From contig BPKH01000009.1 in NCBI GenBank assembly GCA_026005035.1, positions 1 through 62,193 on the forward strand: a DNA stretch of 62,193 nt, read 5' to 3'. The notes under the pieces were generated by a model. That model did not search any database, was not told the origin of the DNA, and saw only the letters and a program-made list of their open reading frames with translations. Below are positions 45,879 through 57,065 of the stretch, one piece after another. How positions within the stretch are numbered: position 1 is the stretch's first letter; every line of letters begins with the position of its first letter. Both the position numbers and the translations under genes were made by a program. Source of the DNA: Porticoccaceae bacterium. Lineage in GTDB: Bacteria > Pseudomonadota > Gammaproteobacteria > Pseudomonadales > Porticoccaceae.

Positions 45879-48052
45879 ACTGTCCCCCGCCGAGGTGGAG
45901 GCGCTGGTGGCCGGGCGCCACGGCGATGCCGGAAGCCGCCTGGGACTCCATCCCCTCGCCCCGGGGCGAGGGTGGGTGGTGCGCGTCCTGCGCCCCGGGG
46001 CGGCGCGGGTGGCGGTGTGGGACTGGAGCGCGCGGCGGCTGCTCGGCCAGTGCCGCACCCTCCACCCCGCGGGACTCTTCGAGCTCCCCTTGCCGCGCCG
46101 GCGGCGGCCGTTCGCCTATCGCCTCCAGGTGGACGGCGGCCCCCTGGAGGCCGACGCCTACGCCTTCGGCCCCTTCCTGCCAGCGGAATTCCTCTGGTGG
46201 TTCAACGAGGGCACCGCCGAGCGCCCGGAGGAGTGGCTCGGCGCCCATCCGCGGGAGGTGGACGGGGTGACGGGTACCCTGTTCGCCCTCTGGGCACCCC
46301 ACGCCCTGCGGGCGTCGGTGGTGGGGGACTGGAACCAGTGGGACGGCCGGGTCCACCCCATGCGGCGGCGGGGCGACTCGGGCGTCTTCGAACTGTTCGT
46401 GCCGGGGGTGGGGGCCGGCGCTCTCTACAAGTACGAGCTCCTGGACGGTGAGGGTCGCCTCCTCCCCCTCAAGGCCGACCCCTATGGGCGGGCCATGGAA
46501 CACCCTCCCGCCAGCGCCTCCCGGGTGGTGGAAGAGGTCGCCTTTCCCTGGCGGGACGCGGCGTGGCTCGAGGCGCGCGCCCGCAGCGATCCCCGCCGCT
46601 GCCCGGTGGCCATCTACGAGGTGCACGCCGGCTCCTGGCGGCGGGCGGGCGAGCGGCGCCTCGGCTACGCCGAGCTCGCCGAGCAACTGGTGCCCTACGT
46701 GGCGGAGATGGGCTTCACCCACGTGGAATTCCTGCCCCTGGCGGAGCATCCCTTCGACGGTTCCTGGGGCTACCAACCCCTCGGACTCTACGCGCCCACC
46801 GCCCGCTACGGCTCCCCCGAGGGGCTCAAGGCCCTGGTGGACGCCTTCCACGCCGCCGGCATCGGCGTGCTGTTCGACTGGGTGCCGGCCCATTTTCCCC
46901 GCCGATCCCCACGGCCTTTCGCGCTTCGACGGCACCGCCCTGTACGAGTGCGAGGATCCCCGCCGCGGCTGGCATCCCCATTGGCACACCCTCATCTACG
47001 ACTACGGCCGCCCTCAGGTGCGCAGTTTTCTGCTCGGCAACGCCCGCTATTGGTTGGAGGAGTTCCACGCGGACGGGTTGCGGGTGGACGCCGTCTCATC
47101 CATGCTCTACCTGGACTACGGGCGCGGTCCGGGGGAGTGGTTGCCCAATCCCTTCGGCGGCCGGGAAAACCTCGACGCGGTGGACTTTTTGCGGGCGCTC
47201 AACGAGAGGCTCGCCGCGCGCTTTCCCGGCGCCCTGATCGCCGCCGAGGAGTCCACCGCCTGGCCCGGAGTGACGCGGCCGGTGGCGGAGGGGGGCCTTG
47301 GCTTTCGCTTCAAGTGGAACCTGGGCTGGATGAACGACACCCTGCGCTACATGGCCCGCGACCCGATCCACCGCCGCTTCCACCACGAGGAGATCACCTT
47401 CGGCATTCTCTACGCCGCGAGCGAGGCGTTCATCCTGCCCCTCTCCCACGACGAGGTGGTCCACGGCAAGGGCTCGCTGCTTTCCAAGATGCCCGGCGAC
47501 CGCTGGCGGCGGTTCGCCAACCTGCGCGCCTACTACGGCATGATGTGGGCCTGGCCGGGCAAGAAGCTGCTGTTCATGGGCGGCGAGTTCGCCCAGGAGG
47601 GGGAATGGCGCCATGAGCACGCCCTGGATTGGCACCTGCTCGCGGATTCGCGCCATGCCGGCGTGCAGCGCTTGGTGCGCGACCTCAACCAGCTCTACCG
47701 GAGCGAGCCCGCGCTCCACGAGCTCGACTGCGACCCGGCCGGCTTCGAGTGGGTCCAGGTGGACCGGCGGGAGCTGTCGGTGTTCGCCTGGTTGCGGCGC
47801 GGTGCCGGTGGGCGCACGGCTCTGGCGGTGTCCAACCTGACGCCGGTGCCGCGCTTCGACTACCGGGTGGGGGTGCCGGCCGGCGGCTACTGGCGGGAGC
47901 GGATCAACACCGACGCCCGGGAGTACGGCGGCTCGGGGCTCGGCAACCTGGGTGGGATGGTGGCCGAGGCCGCGCCCTGGGACGGCCGCCCCTTTTCCCT
48001 GTCCCTGGTCTTGCCGCCCCTGGCCACATTGATCTTCACCGGACCGGAGTAG
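45865..48052 (+). CDS. glgB: 1,4-alpha-glucan branching enzyme (one frame step)
   Basis: This GH13 branching enzyme of about 728 residues makes alpha-1,6 branches in glycogen. N-terminal beta-sandwich modules include [22 protein letters not shown]; the catalytic domain has [28 protein letters not shown] (nucleophile), [12 protein letters not shown] (acid) and [13 protein letters not shown]. The frame steps once at about 46890, where CATTTTCCCC should be CATTTCCCC to join VPAHF to PADPHGL. Both halves are fully conserved, so an extra T from sequencing is likelier than real inactivation. GTG 45865 overlaps malQ. Confidence 0.93.
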
Positions 48053-48057
48053 GAGGG

Positions 48058-50061
48058 GTGGAACTCTTGCCCGGCGATCCCGCGCGCCCTGGAGCCACCT
48101 GGGACGGAGAGGGGGTGCACTTCGTGGTCTTCTCCCGGGTGGCCGAGGCGGTGGAGCTGTGCCTGTTCGACGCCGCGGGCGAGCGCGAGGTGGCCCGGGG
48201 TTTCCTGCCCGAGTGCACCCACGACCTGTGGCACGGCTTCCTGCCCCAGGCGGGCCCCGGGACCGTCTACGGCTATCGGGTCCACGGGCCCTGGCGGCCC
48301 GAGGCCGGGCTCTTCTGCAACCCCGCCAAGCTCCTCCTCGACCCCTGGGCGCGGGAGCTCGCCGGGCGCTTTCGCTGGCATGAGGCCCAGTTCGGCTACC
48401 GCAGGGAACACTGGCAAGCGAGCCGCGAGTTCCTCCCCGATGGGAGGGACAACGCCCCCTGGATGCCCAAGGGCGTGGTGGCCGGACCCCTGCCGCCGCC
48501 GCGCCCCCTGGGCCGCCCGGTGCGCCGCGACGCGGTGTTCTACGAGCTCCACGTGCGCGGTTTCACCATCCGCCACGCGGCGGTCCCCGAGGCGCTGGCG
48601 GGCACCCTCGAGGGGCTCGCCCTGCCCGAGGTGCTCGAACACTTGCGCGCCCTGGGGGTGACCGCCGTGGAGCTGATGCCGGTCCAGGCGCACCTGGACG
48701 AGTGGGCGCTCGCCCGGCGCGGCTTGGTCAACTACTGGGGCTACAATCCCTTGAGCTTTTTCGCCGTGGAGCCCCGCTACGCGGGGGCTTCGCCCACTCG
48801 CGCACTGCGCGACCTGGTGGAGGCCTGCCACCGCGCGAATCTGGAGGTGGTCCTCGACCTGGTATTCAACCACACCGGGGAAGGGGATGAATCGGGCCCC
48901 ACCTTTTCCTGGCGCGGCTTCGACAACGCCTTCTACCGGCTCGACCCCGCCGCGCCCCACCGCCATCTCAACTTCAGTGGCTGCGGCAACAGCCTGAATC
49001 TGGCTCATCCCCGCGTTCTGCAGCTGGTCATGGACGCCCTGCGCCACTTCGCCGGGACCTGCGGCGTGGACGGCTTTCGCTTCGATCTGGCCACGACTCT
49101 GGGGCGGGGGCGCGACGGGGGATTCGACCCCGAGGCGCCGTTCTTTCAAGCCTTGGCCCAGGACCCCCTGCTGGCCGGGCGCCACTTCGTGGCCGAGCCC
49201 TGGGACTTGGGACCGGAGGGGCACCAATTGGGCGCCTTTCCGCCCGGTTTCGCCGAGTGGAACGACCGCTATCGGGACGCGGTGCGGCGCTTCTGGAGCG
49301 GCGCGCCTGGGGCGCTGCCGGAGCTGGCGCGGCGCCTGGCCGGTTCCGCCGAGCTCTACGAGCCGGCCCGGCGGCGGCCCTGGGCGGGGGTCGACTACGT
49401 CGCCTGCCACGACGGCCCGACCCTGCGCGACCTGGCCGCGCGCATCCTCGACCGCCCCCCCGACGGTCCCCTCGACGCGCCCCTGGCCGCCCTGATCCGC
49501 GCCCTGCTCGCCACCTGGGCGGTCTCCCAAGGGGCGCTGTTGCTCGGCGCCGGCGACGAGTTCGGCCGCACGCAGCGGGGCGAAGAGAACGCCTACACCT
49601 GCGACGACGAGCGGGGGTGGGTCGACTGGCGCCTGGCGGCGGGGGAGGGCGCGGCGATCCTCTCCTTCTGCCGCGCCCTCCTCGCCTTGCGCCGCGAGTT
49701 CGACGGACTGCTGCCGGACCGATTTCGCCACGTCCTGACCCAGCCCGACGGGGAGGGCTTGTCGTGGTTCCACCCCGAGGGTCGCGCCATGACCCCCGCC
49801 GATTGGCAGGCGCCGGAGGGGCGCCGCCTGGCCATGGCGGTCTCGCGGGGCGGCCGCCACCTGCTCGCTCTCATCAACGGCGCCGCCGAGCCGTGCGAGT
49901 TCCGCCTGCCCGCCCTGGCCGCGCGCTGGCACCCGCGGCTCGCCAGCGACGGGCGCCTGGCGGCTTCGCCGCTGGCGCCGGCGACCGCCCTGTCCCTGCC
50001 CGGCCGCGCCGTGGTCCTCTTGACCAGCTGGCGCCAACCCACCGAGGAGCCTTCGCCGTGA
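48058..50061 (+). CDS. glgX: Glycogen debranching enzyme (isoamylase-type)
   Basis: This 667-residue GH13 debranching enzyme has a CBM48-like N-terminus (HFVVFSRVAEAVELCLFD, YGYRVHGPWRPEAGLFCNPAKLLLDPW). The catalytic barrel has FYELHVRGFTIRH, NYWGYNPLSFFAVEPRY, VDGFRFDLATTLGR (nucleophile), FVAEPWDLGPEG (acid) and YVACHDGPTLRDL. It removes short branch stubs left by phosphorylase. GTG 48058 directly follows AGGAGGG; the gap to glgB is 5 bp. Confidence 0.96.
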   Translation: MELLPGDPARPGATWDGEGVHFVVFSRVAEAVELCLFDAAGEREVARGFLPECTHDLWHGFLPQAGPGTVYGYRVHGPWRPEAGLFCNPAKLLLDPWARELAGRFRWHEAQFGYRREHWQASREFLPDGRDNAPWMPKGVVAGPLPPPRPLGRPVRRDAVFYELHVRGFTIRHAAVPEALAGTLEGLALPEVLEHLRALGVTAVELMPVQAHLDEWALARRGLVNYWGYNPLSFFAVEPRYAGASPTRALRDLVEACHRANLEVVLDLVFNHTGEGDESGPTFSWRGFDNAFYRLDPAAPHRHLNFSGCGNSLNLAHPRVLQLVMDALRHFAGTCGVDGFRFDLATTLGRGRDGGFDPEAPFFQALAQDPLLAGRHFVAEPWDLGPEGHQLGAFPPGFAEWNDRYRDAVRRFWSGAPGALPELARRLAGSAELYEPARRRPWAGVDYVACHDGPTLRDLAARILDRPPDGPLDAPLAALIRALLATWAVSQGALLLGAGDEFGRTQRGEENAYTCDDERGWVDWRLAAGEGAAILSFCRALLALRREFDGLLPDRFRHVLTQPDGEGLSWFHPEGRAMTPADWQAPEGRRLAMAVSRGGRHLLALINGAAEPCEFRLPALAARWHPRLASDGRLAASPLAPATALSLPGRAVVLLTSWRQPTEEPSP

Positions 50062-52514
50062 GCGGTTGTCCCGACCCCCTGCTGCCCGATCCCCTGGAGC
50101 GCGGCCTGCGCCGCCACCTGGTGCTGACCTTCTGCATCGACCCCCAGGCGCCCTCCCGCCACTACCTCTACGAGGCCCTGGCGCGGGCGGTGCGCGACCA
50201 CCTGGCAGCCGCCTGGTGCGCCACCCGCTGCCGCCACGAGGAGGAAGAGCCCGTCCAGGTGGCGTACCTGTCCATGGAGTACCTCCTCGGCCGGTTGCTC
50301 AACAACGCCCTGCTCAACCTGGACCTGGAGGCGGAGGCGCGCACCGCCCTCGAGGCTTTCGCCGCGCGCCTCGAAGAGGTGGAGGAGGAAGAGCCCGACG
50401 CCGGCCTCGGCAACGGCGGGCTCGGCCGCCTGGCGGCCTGTTTCCTCGATTCCTGTGCCACCCTGGAGATCCCGGTGATCGGCTACGGGCTGCGCTACCA
50501 GTACGGGATGTTCCACCAGGCCATCGACAACGGCTGGCAGGTGGAAATGCCCGATTTCTGGTTGCGCCGGGGCAACCCCTGGGAGATCGAGCGCCACGAG
50601 GACGCCCGCCGCGTCAAGTTCTACGGCCGCTCGGAACTGGTCTTCGAAGAGGGGGGGCGCTTCTACGGCCGCTGGGTGGACGCCCGGGAGGTGCTCGCCG
50701 TGCCCTACGACCTGCCGGTGCCGGGCTATCGCAACGGCACGGTGAACACCCTGCGGTTGTGGAAGGCGGAGGGCACCGAGGCGTTCGACCTGGAGGAGTT
50801 CAATGCGGGCTCCTACACCGACGCCGTGGCGGCCAAGAACCGCGCCGAGGAGATCACCCTGGTGCTCTACCCCAACGACAAGAGCGAACAGGGCAAGGAG
50901 CTGCGACTCAGGCAGCAATACTTCCTGGCCTCGGCCTCCCTCCAGGATGTGCTTGCCCGCTGGGTGCGCCGCCACGGGCGCGACTTCGCCCACTTCGCCG
51001 AGCACCACGTCTTCCAGCTCAACGACACCCACCCGGCGGTGGCGGTGGCCGAACTGATGCGCCTCCTCCTGGATGAATACCGCCTCTCCTGGGAGGAGGC
51101 CTGGCAGATCACCAGCCGCACCATGGCCTACACCAACCACACTCTGTTGCCCGAGGCCCTCGAGGTCTGGCCGGTGCGCCTCTTCCGCCAGCTGTTGCCG
51201 CGGCCGTTGGACATCATCCAGGAGATCAACGCCCGCTTTTTGGCCGAGGTGGCGGCGCGCTGGCCGGGGGACGTGGCGCGCCAGCGGCGGCTGTCGATCA
51301 TCGGCGAGGAGCCCGAGCCGGTGGTGCGCATGGCCCACCTGGCGGTGGTGGCGAGCTTCTCGGTGAACGGGGTGGCAGCCCTCCACACCCGCCTGCTCGC
51401 CGAGGGGTTGTTTCGCGATTTCTACGAGCTGTGGCCCTGGAAGTTCAACAACAAGACCAACGGCGTCTCGCCCCGGCGCTGGCTCGCCCACTGCAATCCG
51501 CGCCTGCGCGGCCTGATCAGTGAGGCGATCGGCGAGCGCTGGATCCGCGATCTCGAGGAACTGCGACGGCTCGCCCCCTTCGCCGAAGACGCCGCCTTCG
51601 TGGAGCGGTTCCGCGCCGTCAAGCGGGCCAACAAGGAGGACCTCGCCCGCTTCGTCGCAAGCCGCGCGGGGGTCGCCCTGGACCCCGAAGCGCTGTGCGA
51701 CGTGCAGGTCAAGCGGATCCACGAGTACAAGCGCCAGCTGCTCAACGTCCTGCACCTGATCCACCTCTACCGGCGCATCGTCGACGGCGACACCGCGGGG
51801 CTCGCGCCGCGCTCGGTGCTCTTCGGCGGCAAGGCCGCCCCCGGGTACGAGATGGCCAAGCGGATCGTCAAGTTGATCCACAACGTGGCGGCGGTGGTCA
51901 ACCGAGAGCCCCGCTGCCGGGATCTCTTGCGGGTGGCCTTCGTGCCCGACTACGGGGTGAGCGCCCTGGAGGTGATCTGTCCGGGCGCCGAGCTGTCCGA
52001 GCAGATTTCCACCGCCGGCAAGGAGGCTTCCGGCACCGGCAACATGAAGTTGATGATGAACGGCGCGGTGACCATCGGCACCCTCGACGGCGCCAACATC
52101 GAGATCCTCGAGGCGGTGGGGGAGGACAATTTCTTCCTCTTTGGGCTGACCGCTGAGGAGGTGGCGCGGCGGCGCGATTCCTACGATCCGGCCGCGATCA
52201 TCGCCGCCGACGCCAACCTGTCCGCGGTCATGGCGCTGCTGCGCGCCGGCCACTTCAACCTCTTTGAACCGGGGATCTTCGACCCGGTGATCGCCGCCAT
52301 CGAGAGCCCCGCCGATCCCTGGATGGTGGCAGCCGATTTCGCCTCCTACGTGGCCGCCCAGGAGCGGGCCGCCACCGCCTGGCAGGAACCCGCCCGCTTC
52401 GGCCGCATGGGGGTGATCAACGTCGCGGCGGCGGGGCGCTTTTCCAGCGATCGGACCATTCGCCAGTACCGCGACGAGATCTGGTACCGCGACCGCAGGG
52501 GGAGGAAGCCATGA
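50058..52514 (+). CDS. glgP: Glycogen/alpha-glucan phosphorylase
   Basis: This 818-residue GT35 phosphorylase releases glucose-1-phosphate from glycogen. Seen are [66 protein letters not shown] and the pyridoxal-phosphate site [23 protein letters not shown] 50058 overlaps the glgX stop by 4 bp and its TGA overlaps the glgC ATG by 4 bp. No phosphorylation-type regulatory N-terminus is evident, as usual for bacterial enzymes. Confidence 0.98.
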   Translation: MSGCPDPLLPDPLERGLRRHLVLTFCIDPQAPSRHYLYEALARAVRDHLAAAWCATRCRHEEEEPVQVAYLSMEYLLGRLLNNALLNLDLEAEARTALEAFAARLEEVEEEEPDAGLGNGGLGRLAACFLDSCATLEIPVIGYGLRYQYGMFHQAIDNGWQVEMPDFWLRRGNPWEIERHEDARRVKFYGRSELVFEEGGRFYGRWVDAREVLAVPYDLPVPGYRNGTVNTLRLWKAEGTEAFDLEEFNAGSYTDAVAAKNRAEEITLVLYPNDKSEQGKELRLRQQYFLASASLQDVLARWVRRHGRDFAHFAEHHVFQLNDTHPAVAVAELMRLLLDEYRLSWEEAWQITSRTMAYTNHTLLPEALEVWPVRLFRQLLPRPLDIIQEINARFLAEVAARWPGDVARQRRLSIIGEEPEPVVRMAHLAVVASFSVNGVAALHTRLLAEGLFRDFYELWPWKFNNKTNGVSPRRWLAHCNPRLRGLISEAIGERWIRDLEELRRLAPFAEDAAFVERFRAVKRANKEDLARFVASRAGVALDPEALCDVQVKRIHEYKRQLLNVLHLIHLYRRIVDGDTAGLAPRSVLFGGKAAPGYEMAKRIVKLIHNVAAVVNREPRCRDLLRVAFVPDYGVSALEVICPGAELSEQISTAGKEASGTGNMKLMMNGAVTIGTLDGANIEILEAVGEDNFFLFGLTAEEVARRRDSYDPAAIIAADANLSAVMALLRAGHFNLFEPGIFDPVIAAIESPADPWMVAADFASYVAAQERAATAWQEPARFGRMGVINVAAAGRFSSDRTIRQYRDEIWYRDRRGRKP

Positions 52515-53779
52515 CGCCCGGCAACCCGCGCTTCGTCAGCCGTCTGACCCGCAACACCCTGGCGCTGGTGTTGGCCGGCGGGCGGGGCACACGCCTGTAC
52601 GAGCTCACCAACTGGCGGGCCAAGCCGGCGGTCCACTTCGGCGGCAAGTACCGGCTGATCGATTTCCCCCTGTCCAACTGCGTCAATTCGGGCATCCGCC
52701 GGATCGGGGTGCTCACCCAGTACAAGGCCCACTCCCTGGTGCGCCACCTGGTGCGGGGCTGGAGCCACTTCAAGAAGGAGCTTGGCGAATTCGTCGAGAT
52801 CCTGCCCGCATCCCAGCGCTATTCCGACGACTGGTACCAGGGCACCGCCGATGCGGTCTACCAGAACCTCGACATCATCCGCGCCGAGGAGCCGGACTAT
52901 GTGCTCATCCTGTCCGGCGACCACGTCTACCTGATGGACTACGGGCCGCTGCTCGCCGCCCACGTGGAGCGGGGCGCCGACGTCACCATCTGCTGCCTGG
53001 AGGTGCCGGTGGAGGAGGCCGCCGGGAGCCTCGGGGTGCTGGAGGTGGATGAGAGCGGCCGAGTGGTGGCCTTCCGGGAAAAGCCCGAGCAGCCGCCGGA
53101 GCTGCCCGGGGTGCCCGGCAAGACCCTGGCCTCCATGGGCAACTACGTGTTCGACGCCAAGATTCTCTTCGACTGCCTGATCGAGGACCACGCCGATCCC
53201 CGTTCGAGCCACGATTTCGGCAAGGACGTGCTGCCCGCCCTGGTGGAGCGCGCCCAGGTCTTCGCCTATCCCTTCCGCGACCCGGCCAGCGGTGGCCCCG
53301 CCTACTGGCGCGATGTGGGCACCCTGGACGCCCTGTGGCTGGCCAACATGGAATTGGTGGAGACGGTGCCGCCGCTCAATCTCTACGATCCCGACTGGCC
53401 GGTGTGGACCTACGCCCAGCAGCAGCCGCCCGCCAAGTTCGTGTTCGACGACGAGCTGCGCCGCGGTCTGGCCCTCAATTCCCTGGTGGCCGACGGCTGC
53501 ATCATCTCGGGCAGCCTGGTGCGCCGCTCGGTGCTCTTCGGCGGCGTCCACGTCCACTCCTTCTGCGACATCGAGGGGGCGGTGCTGATGCCGGAGGTGG
53601 AGGTGGGCCGCCACGCCCGGCTGCGCAACGTGATCGTCGACAAGGGCTGTAAAATACCCGAAGGGCTCACCGTCGGATTCGACCACGAGCGGGATCGGGC
53701 GGCGGGCTTTCGCGTCACGGCGCGGGGGACGGTGCTCGTCACCCGCGGCATGTTGGGCCAGCCCGAGGGATTCCGATGA
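52511..53779 (+). CDS. glgC: Glucose-1-phosphate adenylyltransferase
   Basis: This 422-residue ADP-glucose pyrophosphorylase makes ADP-glucose for glycogen synthesis. It has [79 protein letters not shown] and a left-handed beta-helix C-terminus ([20 protein letters not shown]). It resembles the E. coli-type homotetramer, commonly regulated by glycolytic intermediates. The ATGA overlap with glgP couples it to phosphorylase. Confidence 0.97.
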   Translation: MTPGNPRFVSRLTRNTLALVLAGGRGTRLYELTNWRAKPAVHFGGKYRLIDFPLSNCVNSGIRRIGVLTQYKAHSLVRHLVRGWSHFKKELGEFVEILPASQRYSDDWYQGTADAVYQNLDIIRAEEPDYVLILSGDHVYLMDYGPLLAAHVERGADVTICCLEVPVEEAAGSLGVLEVDESGRVVAFREKPEQPPELPGVPGKTLASMGNYVFDAKILFDCLIEDHADPRSSHDFGKDVLPALVERAQVFAYPFRDPASGGPAYWRDVGTLDALWLANMELVETVPPLNLYDPDWPVWTYAQQQPPAKFVFDDELRRGLALNSLVADGCIISGSLVRRSVLFGGVHVHSFCDIEGAVLMPEVEVGRHARLRNVIVDKGCKIPEGLTVGFDHERDRAAGFRVTARGTVLVTRGMLGQPEGFR

Positions 53780-55437
53780 ACGAAGTGGAGCGCCTGGGCG
53801 CGCCGGTGGTGCGCACCGTGGAGAGCCGCCCCTTCTCTGACCAGCGGCCCGGGACCTCCGGCCTGCGGCGCAAAGTGGCGCGCTTTGCCGAACCCCACTA
53901 CCTGGAAAACTTCGTCCAGGCGATTTTCGACGCCCTCGGCGGAGTGGCTGGGTGCACCCTGGTGGTGGGTGGCGACGGGCGCTACTTCAGCGACCGGGCG
54001 CTGGCCACCATCGTCGCCCTCGCCGTGGGCAACGGGGTGGGGCGCTTGGTGGTGGGACGGGGCGGGCTATTGTCCACCCCGGCGGCCTCCTGCCTGATCC
54101 GCGCCCGCGGGGCGGACTTCGGCGTTCTGCTCACCGCCAGCCACAATCCCGGGGGGCCGGACGGCGATTTCGGGGTCAAGGTCAACGGCCCCAACGGCGG
54201 GCCGGCGAGCCCCGAACTGGCCGAGCGGATCTGGCGGGCGAGCCTTGCCGTCGAGCGCTACCGCATCGCCGACCTGCCGGCGCTCTCCTTCGACCGACTC
54301 GGCGAGGTGAGGCTCGGCGCCACGGTGCTCGAGGTGGTGGACCCGGTGGCCGACTATGCGGCGCTCATGGAGCGGTTGTTCGACTTCGAGCGGATTCGCG
54401 AACTCTTCGCCCGCGGCCGCTTCCGGCTGCGCTTCGACGCCCTGCACGCGGTGACCGGCCCCTACGCGGTGGAGATCTTCGAGCGCCGCCTCGGCGCTCC
54501 GCCGGGCACCGTCCTGCACGCCGAACCGCGGGAGGATTTCGGCGGCGCACCACCCGATCCCAACCCGGTGGTGGCGGCGGAACTGGTGGCGCTGATGAAC
54601 GGCGACGACCCCCCCGACCTGGGGGCGGCCTCCGACGGCGACGGTGACCGCAACCTGATCCTGGGCCCTGGGTTTTACGTCAACCCCTGCGACTCTCTGG
54701 CGGTGCTCACCCACCACGCCCGCCTGGTGCCCGGTTACGCGCGCGGCCTCGCGGGCGTCGCCCGCTCCATGCCGACGAGCCGCGCCGTGGACCGGGTGGC
54801 GGCGCGACTCGGCATCCCCTGCTACGAGACCCCGGTGGGCTGGAAGTACTTCGGCTCTTTGCTCGACGCCGGACGGGTCACCCTGTGCGGGGAGGAGAGC
54901 TTCGGCACCGGCTCCGATCACCTGCGGGAGAAAGACGGCCTGTGGGCGGTGCTCTTCTGGCTGAACCTGATCGCCGTCACCGGCAAGCCGGTGCGCGCCC
55001 TGGTGCGGGAGCACTGGCAGACCTTCGGGCGCGACTACTTCGCGCGCCACGACTACGAACACCTCGACCCGGAGCGGGCCGCCGCCCTCTACGGCGCGCT
55101 GCGGGACCGCCTCTCGTCGCTGCCCGGCACGCAAGTGGGGGAGCGGACCCTGGTGGCCGCCGACGAGTTCCGCTACCGGGATCCGGTGGCGGGAGTGGAG
55201 AGCGAGGGGGAGGGGTTGCGGATCTTCACCGAGGACGGCGGCCGCGTGGTGCTGCGCCTGTCCGGGACGGACACCGAGGGCGCCACCCTCAGGCTCTACT
55301 TCGACCGCCACGAGACCGATCCCACCCGTCTCGAGCTCGCCGCCCCCGCGGCGCTGGCGGACCTGGTGGCCGTCGCCGAGGAGGTGGCGGGGATCGCCGC
55401 GCACACCGGGCGGACGCGCCCGGACCTGGCCATCTAG
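53776..55437 (+). CDS. pgm: Alpha-D-glucose phosphoglucomutase
   Basis: This 553-residue PGM of the eukaryotic-like class interconverts glucose-1-phosphate and glucose-6-phosphate. It contains [14 protein letters not shown], the phosphoserine loop [18 protein letters not shown], the metal loop [34 protein letters not shown] and the phosphate-binding region [15 protein letters not shown]. It links GlgP and GlgC products to the Zwf/Pgi node. ATG overlaps glgC by 4 bp. Confidence 0.97.
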   Translation: MNEVERLGAPVVRTVESRPFSDQRPGTSGLRRKVARFAEPHYLENFVQAIFDALGGVAGCTLVVGGDGRYFSDRALATIVALAVGNGVGRLVVGRGGLLSTPAASCLIRARGADFGVLLTASHNPGGPDGDFGVKVNGPNGGPASPELAERIWRASLAVERYRIADLPALSFDRLGEVRLGATVLEVVDPVADYAALMERLFDFERIRELFARGRFRLRFDALHAVTGPYAVEIFERRLGAPPGTVLHAEPREDFGGAPPDPNPVVAAELVALMNGDDPPDLGAASDGDGDRNLILGPGFYVNPCDSLAVLTHHARLVPGYARGLAGVARSMPTSRAVDRVAARLGIPCYETPVGWKYFGSLLDAGRVTLCGEESFGTGSDHLREKDGLWAVLFWLNLIAVTGKPVRALVREHWQTFGRDYFARHDYEHLDPERAAALYGALRDRLSSLPGTQVGERTLVAADEFRYRDPVAGVESEGEGLRIFTEDGGRVVLRLSGTDTEGATLRLYFDRHETDPTRLELAAPAALADLVAVAEEVAGIAAHTGRTRPDLAI

Positions 55438-55444
55438 GTGCCCC

Positions 55445-57065
55445 GTGCAGATCGCCCTGTTGGCGGCGGAAAACGGCGCCGTGCCCGGCGCCAAGGTGGG
55501 CGGTCTCGGCGACGTGGTGGCCCAGCTGCCGCCGGCCCTCGCCGCCCAAGGCCACTGCGTCGACGTCCTGATGCCCGGTTACGGCCTCTTCTCCCGCCGC
55601 CCCGGCGCGGTCTACTGGGGTGCGGTGGCAGCGCCCTTTGCGGGTCGCGAAGAACCGGTGACGGTCTACCAGCTGGAGGGGACGTGGGAGGCGGTGGAAG
55701 CGCGCCTGTGGGTGTTGGAGCACCCCCTCTTCGCCCGGCCGGTGCCGGGCGTGCTCTACTGGGACGACGGCCCGGAGCGCCCCTTTGCCACCGACGCCAC
55801 GCGCTTTGCGCTCTTTTGCGCCGCCGCCTGCCAGGCGCTCGCCGAGGGGCTCGCCGGCGTGCCGGAGGTGATCCACCTCCACGATTGGCACGCCGCCACG
55901 GCGGCCGCACTGGTCAGGTTGCGGCCATCCCTGGCCCCCCTGGCCCGCTGCGGGCTCGTCTACACCATCCACAACCTGGCGGTGCAGGGGATCCGGCCGC
56001 TGGCCGGAGATCCCTCCTCCCTGGCCGCCTGGTTCCCCGACCTGCCGGTGCGCCCGGAGCTTCTCGATCCCCGCCACCCCCACTGCTACAACCCGGTGCG
56101 GGCGGCGCTGGAGTTCTGCCATCGGATCGCCACCGTCTCGCCCAGCTACGCCCGGGAAATCCAGCAGCCTGGCGATCCCGAACGGGGGTACCACGGCGGC
56201 GAGGGGTTGGAGGAGATCCTCGCCCGGCGCGCCGCCGAGGGGGCGCTCCACGGCATTCTCAACGGCTGCCCCTATCCCTCGCCGCCGAGTCCCGCCGCCG
56301 ATCTGGGGGCCCTCTGGGCGCTGGCGGAAAGCGCCGCGGAGCGCTGGCTCGGGCGCGAGCCGGAGCGGGCGGCTTGCCACCTGCTGGCGCTGCGGCGCAT
56401 CGCGGTGCTGGCGCGCCGGGGCGGACTCGATCTCTTGACCACGGTGGGGCGGGTGACCCCCCAAAAACTCGAGCTCCTCGCCACCCCCCTCGGCGACGGT
56501 CGCTCCTGCCTCGACCACCTGTTGGCCCGCCTGCCGGAGGACTGCGCCTACGTCCTGCTCGGCTCCGGCGACGCCTCCCTGGAGGCCCACTTCCTGCGGG
56601 CCGCCGGCGAGCACCGCAATTTTCTCTTCCTGCGGGGGTTCGACGAGGATCTCGCCGAGGCGTTGTACGCCCTGGGCCGGCTCTTTCTGATGCCGAGCAC
56701 CTTCGAGCCCTGCGGCATCGCCCAGATGCTCGCCATGCGGCGCGGCCAGCCCTGCCTGGTCCACGCCGTCGGCGGGCTCGCCGACACGGTGCGCGACGGC
56801 GTCGACGGGCTTCGCCTACCATGGGGCGGATCCGACGGCGCGGGCCCACGCCTTTCTGGCGCGCCTCGAGGAGGCCCTGGCGGTGATCCGTCGCCAGCCG
56901 GCCCGCTACCGGGCCATGCGGGCGGCAGCGCGCGAGCGGCGCTTCACCTGGGAAGACGCCGCGCGGCGCCACCTGGAGCTGCTCTACCGCCCGGCGGTCC
57001 TCAGCGCCGGTAGTGGGGCGCGGAAGCGATCGATGAACTCGGCCAGGCGCTCCTCGGGCAGGTGA
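55445..57065 (+). CDS. glgA: Glycogen synthase (GT5; one frame step near the 3' end)
   Basis: This GT5 synthase extends alpha-1,4-glucan with ADP-glucose. It has AKVGGLGDVVAQLPPALA (ADP-glucose loop), IHLHDWHAATAAALV, YTIHNLAVQGI, HGILNGCPY, TVGRVTPQKLEL and STFEPCGIAQMLAMRRGQP with the catalytic Glu. At about 56812 one extra G (GACGGGCTTC for GACGGCTTC) breaks the frame; correcting it gives DGFAYHGADPTARAHAFLARL and the C-terminus ARRHLELLYRP. The conserved part ends near 56995; the open frame runs to 57065 and overlaps the convergent DHH gene by 82 bp. Confidence 0.92.

Noticed and set aside
46880-46900. glgB as a genuine pseudogene
   Set aside because: Only one extra T breaks it, both halves retain every catalytic residue, and the whole operon is otherwise intact.
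49593-52253. Long minus-strand open frame antisense to glgX and glgP
   Set aside because: Composition-driven shadow. It has no conserved domain, while glgX and glgP on the other strand are fully conserved.
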